Source: Kordiimonadaceae bacterium (lineage in GTDB: Bacteria; Pseudomonadota; Alphaproteobacteria; Sphingomonadales; Kordiimonadaceae). Taken from it: 36,946 nucleotides of DNA. The translations under genes and the position numbers were made by a program. The notes beneath the pieces were generated by a model. That model had not been told where the DNA came from. It saw only the letters and a program-made list of their open reading frames with translations, and searched no databases. How positions within the stretch are numbered: the stretch's first letter is position 1; every line of letters begins with the position of its first letter. Positions 32,504-36,946 of this stretch are shown here, piece after piece. The DNA lies in the NCBI GenBank assembly GCA_030148905.1, contig JASBSO010000223.1, forward strand, positions 1-36,946, written 5' to 3'.

Positions 32504-32518
32504 GAAAAGGAGCTTTTC
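32504..32518 (+). promoter_or_regulatory. Shine-Dalgarno inside a small hairpin
   Basis: GAAAAG-GAG-CTTTTC is a 6-bp, AU-rich stem with a 3-nt loop that encloses AAGGAG, the ribosome-binding site of the next gene, 8 nt before its ATG. It could mildly mask initiation. The upstream stretch 32363-32503 shows nothing else I can name. Confidence 0.35.
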
Positions 32519-32520
32519 TC

Positions 32521-34173
32521 ATGATTGCGTCCCTGATTGTTGCGCCGTTGCTGATGATCCAGGCCGAACAGGCCCCGTGCTATGTGCGTTCGCCCGGTCG
32601 GTGCGATACGCATTATCAACAGGTTCGCGAGGCACAGGACCGACGCGACAGCGCGGCCAAAGCGGTGCAGGAAGACATTGCAACCTTCCCGACCGTCGGT
32701 CTGGCGGCTTTGGGTGCGATTGGGGATCAGGCGGCGTGCGACCGGATTGTCGGCTTTTTGGGGGATGTGCGCCCACCGGTGCGTCTGGCGGCAGCCTCGG
32801 CGCTGGCGCTGTGCGGTCGGCAAAGCGATGTCCCGGCGATTATTGAACGCTTGAATGGTGAACAATCCGGCCCGGTTCGTGCCGCACTTCTGGAAGCGCT
32901 GGGCTTTGCCGGGGGCGAGGTGGCAATCGCCGAGCTGCAAAATCAGTACACCGCCGCTGAGGACAAAATGCCCGTTCTCTATGGCCTGTTGCAGGCCTCG
33001 GTTTATGGCGGCCCGTCGGTGACCGACCGGGCCAACCTGCCGTATAGCGAGATTATGGCGCTGATCACACCCGACAGGGGGGAGGAAGCCCGACTGGCTG
33101 CTTATTTTCTGTCTCGGTTGACCGACCTGCCCAGCGTCATCAATGGGGTTCATATTCGCGAGGCCTATACCGCGATGCGCGACCCGACGATCAAGGCACT
33201 GATTTTACGCCTTGCCCGCCAATATACAGAGCGCCCGGATATGATTGCCTTTGCGTCTGCCGCGCTGCTTGAAGAAGGCGGGCATCTTGGGGTTGAGGCG
33301 CTCAGGACCCTGGCCGCGATTGACCCGTCTGAGGCGACGACACAGCAATTACTGACCCTGGCGGCGGGCGGCGACCGCTATGTGGCGCAGGCGGCGCTTG
33401 CGGCTCTGGCGACCCGTAGCGGGCTAGAAGACGAGCGCCGCGAGGCCGCTCAGCGCGCCATCACTTCCGACAGCAAATGGATACAGGTGCGCGGATTTGA
33501 ACTGCTTTTCGTGCTTGATAAGCCTGCGGCTCTATCCGTGGCCAAAGCCTGGCTGGACGAAGGGCGGTATTATCGCAGCTTCCGCATTGCGGCTGTTTTG
33601 GCGGGCGACGATGAGGGCAAGGCGCTTCTGGATGCCTACCGGGCGGAAAACCCCGACACCGTCTTGGCGGCTGAGTTTCCGGGTGCGGATTTACCCCAAC
33701 CAGACCCACGGCCAACTCCTCCCTATAGCGAGGCCCAAGCGCTGACATCGGGACGCGTGGTTTTGGAAACAACCAAAGGCGAGATCGTTATTGCTTTCAA
33801 TCCGCGCACCCCGTTCGCGGTGCATAATTTTGTGCGCTATGTGGAGGCGGGTGGGATGAACGCGTCCTATTGGCACCGGGTGATCCCCGGCTTTGTCGCA
33901 CAGTGGGGTCAAAGCCGGTCCGAAGTGCGGCAAAATTGGGGGGCAGTGCGTGACAATGTGCAGGTGGGCCAGCACACACCGGGCACGGTTGGCATGGCCA
34001 CCGCCGGCAAGGACACCGGTGGGACCCAGTTTTTCATCAACACCACCTATAATATGCATCTCAATGGGCGCTATACCGTGGTGGGGCAGGTGATTGACGG
34101 TTATGACGTCGCGCTTGCAATCGACGAAGGCGATAAGGTGATCAGCGCTCGTTTTGATCAGGCGCCAAAGTAG
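32521..34173 (+). CDS. Exported HEAT-repeat protein with C-terminal cyclophilin-type peptidyl-prolyl isomerase domain
   Basis: 550-aa protein. A short N-terminal hydrophobic stretch (MIASLIVAPLLMIQAEQA) looks like a signal peptide. Residues about 50-400 are helical HEAT-like repeats, e.g. VGLAALGAIGD, VRLAAASALALCG, VRAALLEALGFAGG and VAQAALAALATRSG. Residues about 410-545 are a cyclophilin domain: YWHRVIPGFVAQWGQ (catalytic Arg), GTVGMATAGKDTGGTQFFI and LNGRYTVVGQV. The isomerase residues look intact. Its role is presumably folding or assembly of envelope proteins, with the repeats binding clients. The last 32 nt overlap the convergent protease gene. Confidence 0.86.
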   Translation: MIASLIVAPLLMIQAEQAPCYVRSPGRCDTHYQQVREAQDRRDSAAKAVQEDIATFPTVGLAALGAIGDQAACDRIVGFLGDVRPPVRLAAASALALCGRQSDVPAIIERLNGEQSGPVRAALLEALGFAGGEVAIAELQNQYTAAEDKMPVLYGLLQASVYGGPSVTDRANLPYSEIMALITPDRGEEARLAAYFLSRLTDLPSVINGVHIREAYTAMRDPTIKALILRLARQYTERPDMIAFASAALLEEGGHLGVEALRTLAAIDPSEATTQQLLTLAAGGDRYVAQAALAALATRSGLEDERREAAQRAITSDSKWIQVRGFELLFVLDKPAALSVAKAWLDEGRYYRSFRIAAVLAGDDEGKALLDAYRAENPDTVLAAEFPGADLPQPDPRPTPPYSEAQALTSGRVVLETTKGEIVIAFNPRTPFAVHNFVRYVEAGGMNASYWHRVIPGFVAQWGQSRSEVRQNWGAVRDNVQVGQHTPGTVGMATAGKDTGGTQFFINTTYNMHLNGRYTVVGQVIDGYDVALAIDEGDKVISARFDQAPK

Positions 34174-35080
34174 GCGTTTCCACCCACAGCTCGTAGCGCT
34201 GGAAGTCGACCGCAAAATCCTGGCGGCCCAACAGGTCCATGCCCATGATCATGGCCGGAGCCTGACGTGCGCCAAGCAGGGTAAAGATCGGCAAATCGGC
34301 CACCACTACCGGCACGTCGCGGTAGGTTTGCGGTCCCATAATGATCGCCTTTAATCTGCCGCGTCTGCCGCGCAAGGTTCCGGCACCCGCCTCCAGGCTG
34401 AGGCGTTCTGTGTCCTCAACCTCGGGGATATGATCGGGGGTCAGGCGTGAAAGCTGGCGGATCAGCGCCGAGTTCAAAACGCTTTCGCTGGCGCCGGTGT
34501 CGATGATGGCTGGGACGTCCAGATCGCCAATGCGCACCGTCAGGGCAATCGCCCCGCGCGCAACGGCAAAGCCGCGCAGCCGGGTCATGCGGCTTGGGGC
34601 AAAGTCAGCGTCGGCGGGCAGGGCGCCAATCTCGCCCGTTGATGCGCGAATATGCAGGATATGCCCCGCCAGAAAATCGGTGCCGATAATGCCGACGGCC
34701 GAGCCGTCGCGCGGGTCGGGCAGCGCGACAATCTCGCCCAGCGCGAACGCGCGACCAAAGGCGGAAAGGGCGGGCGCCCGAAACACTGGAAAGCTTTTAA
34801 AGCCGGTGGCGGTGTAGATGCGCTGCGATTTCAGCGGCAGCATATCAAGGTCCAGAAGAAACGCGGCGGACTGGTAAAGGATCGTTCGTTCCGCAGCCGT
34901 ATCAACCCGGAACACCAGATTTTCCGTGCCGAGCATGGCCCCCGCAAGCGGGCGTCCCGTTTGATCAAGGCTGAGGGGGGCGTAATCAGGCGCGGCGGCA
35001 GCGGCGTGGCTGGTGATCAGCCACAGCAAAAGCCCGGCAAAACGCCACGGACTGCGGCGATGACCGCCCCTAGGTGTCAA
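34142..35080 (-). CDS. Retropepsin-like aspartyl protease, exported, two-lobed
   Basis: Protein of about 312 aa with a signal peptide ([18 protein letters not shown]). The second lobe has the classic [17 protein letters not shown] (Asp174-Thr-Gly). The first lobe has [15 protein letters not shown] (Asp60-Thr-Ala) followed by [12 protein letters not shown], and the second ends MIMGMDLLG. This internal duplication looks like a pepsin-type pair within one chain, where bacterial retropepsins usually dimerise. The first site lacks the usual Gly. The likely start is a TTG at 35080, inside the last codons of rpoD, because no ATG/GTG precedes the signal peptide closely; the longer ATG at 35194 would lie wholly in rpoD. 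It ends inside the convergent cyclophilin gene. Confidence 0.75.
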   Translation of the reverse strand: MTPRGGHRRSPWRFAGLLLWLITSHAAAAAPDYAPLSLDQTGRPLAGAMLGTENLVFRVDTAAERTILYQSAAFLLDLDMLPLKSQRIYTATGFKSFPVFRAPALSAFGRAFALGEIVALPDPRDGSAVGIIGTDFLAGHILHIRASTGEIGALPADADFAPSRMTRLRGFAVARGAIALTVRIGDLDVPAIIDTGASESVLNSALIRQLSRLTPDHIPEVEDTERLSLEAGAGTLRGRRGRLKAIIMGPQTYRDVPVVVADLPIFTLLGARQAPAMIMGMDLLGRQDFAVDFQRYELWVETPTLAPDQNER

Positions 35081-36946
35081 GGAAGCTGCGAAGCTGGCGC
35101 GACCGCGATGGATGCTTAAGCTTTCGGAGCGCCTTGGCCTCGATCTGGCGGATCCGCTCGCGCGTGACCGAGAATTGCTGGCCAACCTCTTCAAGCGTGT
35201 GGTCGGTGTTCATGCCGATACCGAAGCGCATGCGCAGCACCCGTTCCTCGCGCGGGGTCAGCGAGGCCAGCACCCGCGTGGTGGTTTCGCGCAGGTTCGA
35301 TTGAATAGCCGCATCCACCGGCAGAACGGCGTTTTTGTCTTCGATGAAGTCACCCAGATGGCTGTCTTCCTCGTCGCCGATGGGGGTCTCAAGGCTGATC
35401 GGTTCCTTGGCGATCTTCATCACCTTGCGCACTTTTTCCAGCGGCATGGACAGGCGGGCAGCCAGTTCTTCTGGTGTGGCTTCGCGGCCGATCTCGTGCA
35501 GCATCTGGCGGCCTGTGCGCACCAGTTTGTTGATCGTCTCAATCATATGCACGGGGATGCGGATGGTGCGGGCCTGATCGGCGATCGACCGGGTAATGGC
35601 CTGGCGAATCCACCAGGTGGCATAGGTCGAAAATTTGTAGCCGCGGCGATATTCAAATTTGTCCACCGCCTTCATCAGGCCGATATTGCCCTCTTGAATG
35701 AGGTCAAGGAATTGCAGGCCGCGGTTGGTGTATTTTTTGGCGATCGAAATCACCAGCCGCAAATTGGCTTCCACCATTTCCTTCTTGGCGATGCGGGCTT
35801 CTTTTTCGCCCTTTTGCACCACGCGGACAATGCGGCGAAATTCCTGCACCGGCAGGCCAGAGCGGTCGACGATTTCGCCGATCTGCTCGCGAATGTTGAT
35901 CACCGCCTCGCGCTCGTGCAGGGCAAAGGCTCCCCAGCCGCGCCCTTTCAGGATTTTTACCCGGTCCAGCCAGCCGTCTTCCAGCTCGTTGCCTTCATAT
36001 TCTTCGAGGAACGATGCGCGGCTGACCTTGTGGCTTTCGGCCAGGCGCAACAGCCGACCCGACAGGCTCATCAGCCGACGATTGAGGCCGTATAGCTCGT
36101 CAACGAGTTCTTCGATGCGGAAATTGTTGAATTTGACCGACGACACCAGCTCCACAAGCTCATCGGTCAGCTTTTTAAAGCGGCGCTCCTGCGCGGTAGA
36201 CAGGCTGTCGCTGTCGCGCGCGGCGGCCAGGCGCTGATCCTGAAGCTTGGCGTATTTTTTATAGGTCGCGGTGATTTTGCGGAACTTTTCCATCGTCTCG
36301 GGCTTGAGATGCGCTTCCATCGCCGATAGTGACATCGCCGCCTCGTCATCGTCGTCATCATCGTCGCGGCTGCTGCCTTCGCCGTTACCGTCGCCTTCGC
36401 CTTCCCCATCTTCGCCCTCGGAGTCACCATTTGCGTTGCTGTCGCCGCCTTCGTCGCCCTCGGCGTCGCCCGCATCATCAGACGCTGGCTTTTTTTCTTC
36501 ATCGTCACTGTCTTTGTCGTCCGACGATTCTGCAATGACATCGCCCGCGTCTTCGCGGTTCAATTCGTTGGTGTCGGGTTCCTTGCCAATGGTGGCCTCG
36601 AGGTCGATGGCGTCGCGCAGCAGCATTTCTTCGCGTTCCAGCCGTTCGGCCCATTCGGTAATTTGTTTGAAGGTCAGGGGGCTCATGCACAGCCCCTCGA
36701 TCATCGTGGCCCGCCCCGCTTCGATCCGCTTGGCGATGGCGATCTCGCCTTCGCGCGACAACAGCTCAACCGACCCCATTTCGCGCAGATACATGCGCAC
36801 CGGGTCGTCGGTACGGTCGCCGGTTTCCTTTTTCTCGACCGTCGACTTGAACTCTTCCTGTTCTTCTTCTTTCTCGTCGCTGTCATTCGAATCATTGTCG
36901 TCGGGCTCGTCGCCGTCGATCACATTGATGCCCATTTCGCTGAGCA
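35070..36946 (-). CDS. rpoD: RNA polymerase primary sigma factor (sigma70), 5' end outside window
   Basis: Housekeeping sigma factor; the frame stays open through the right edge, where [10 protein letters not shown] shows that the true start lies further out. Region 1.2 is [21 protein letters not shown]. The non-conserved region contains a very acidic, low-complexity insert (about 36330-36560, rich in Asp, Glu, Gly, Ser). Region 2 reads [41 protein letters not shown] when joined across 35590-35720. Region 3 follows, and region 4 has [21 protein letters not shown]. The stop is TAG at 35070, just inside the start of the downstream protease gene. About 625 codons are visible. Confidence 0.97.
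   Translation of the reverse strand, partial: LSEMGINVIDGDEPDDNDSNDSDEKEEEQEEFKSTVEKKETGDRTDDPVRMYLREMGSVELLSREGEIAIAKRIEAGRATMIEGLCMSPLTFKQITEWAERLEREEMLLRDAIDLEATIGKEPDTNELNREDAGDVIAESSDDKDSDDEEKKPASDDAGDAEGDEGGDSNANGDSEGEDGEGEGDGNGEGSSRDDDDDDDEAAMSLSAMEAHLKPETMEKFRKITATYKKYAKLQDQRLAAARDSDSLSTAQERRFKKLTDELVELVSSVKFNNFRIEELVDELYGLNRRLMSLSGRLLRLAESHKVSRASFLEEYEGNELEDGWLDRVKILKGRGWGAFALHEREAVINIREQIGEIVDRSGLPVQEFRRIVRVVQKGEKEARIAKKEMVEANLRLVISIAKKYTNRGLQFLDLIQEGNIGLMKAVDKFEYRRGYKFSTYATWWIRQAITRSIADQARTIRIPVHMIETINKLVRTGRQMLHEIGREATPEELAARLSMPLEKVRKVMKIAKEPISLETPIGDEEDSHLGDFIEDKNAVLPVDAAIQSNLRETTTRVLASLTPREERVLRMRFGIGMNTDHTLEEVGQQFSVTRERIRQIEAKALRKLKHPSRSRQLRSFLDT

Overview
The window reads as chromosomal DNA of an alphaproteobacterium: GC-rich and densely coding, with 1- to 4-nt stop/start overlaps, several TTG/GTG starts, the rplY-pth-ychF and lgt-midA-pgeF gene orders, and a UbiK-type protein. 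A cluster of GANTC (CcrM-type) sites and the gene content suggest a Caulobacterales/Hyphomonadales-like host. That placement is inference, because there is no rRNA in the window. I saw no tRNA, rRNA, CRISPR array, insertion sequence or phage gene.

Layout. 1-3347 (minus): PhyH-like dioxygenase, glmU and glmS (glmS cut by the left edge), the amino-sugar/UDP-GlcNAc branch. 3470-10917 (plus): distal valine catabolism (mmsA, acyl-CoA dehydrogenase, 3-hydroxyisobutyryl-CoA hydrolase, mmsB) with an M16 peptidase lipoprotein gene inside the run. 10965-11651 (minus): a LuxR-type regulator with a degenerate receiver. 11880-17006 (plus): an arginine succinyltransferase operon, M20 hydrolase-astA-astD-astB, without astC or astE. 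17176-18776: msrPQ methionine-sulfoxide repair. 18779-21675: a MaoC-like dehydratase, a DUF3108 protein and an exported amidohydrolase. 21772-23592: a four-gene metal-handling cluster (Cys/Met/His-rich peptide, small barrel-like protein, MerP-like and MerT-like proteins) with no mercuric reductase. 23629-23901: a decayed fragment of a PLP-dependent decarboxylase. 24045-28181 (minus): prs, a foreign-looking membrane protein, rplY, pth, ychF. The prs frame carries an in-frame TAG. 28269-30873 (minus): lgt-midA-pgeF. 31005-32090 (plus): UbiK-like and YbjN genes, ended by a textbook terminator. 32521-34173 (plus): exported HEAT-repeat/cyclophilin fusion. 34142-36946 (minus): rpoD (5' end outside the window) followed by a retropepsin-like protease.

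The most unusual piece is the 374-nt gene-free stretch at 32147-32520. It holds four tandem inverted repeats plus the adjoining terminator hairpin. Two of the predicted loops carry the same CU-rich (minus strand) or G-rich (plus strand) motif. A perfect TATAAT on the minus strand is spaced so that transcription would begin at the base of the first hairpin. I read this as a candidate undescribed small RNA of about 230 nt, probably minus strand. Second in interest are the amber codon in the normally essential prs gene, the mer-like cluster without merA, and an M20 hydrolase standing where AstE would be expected.
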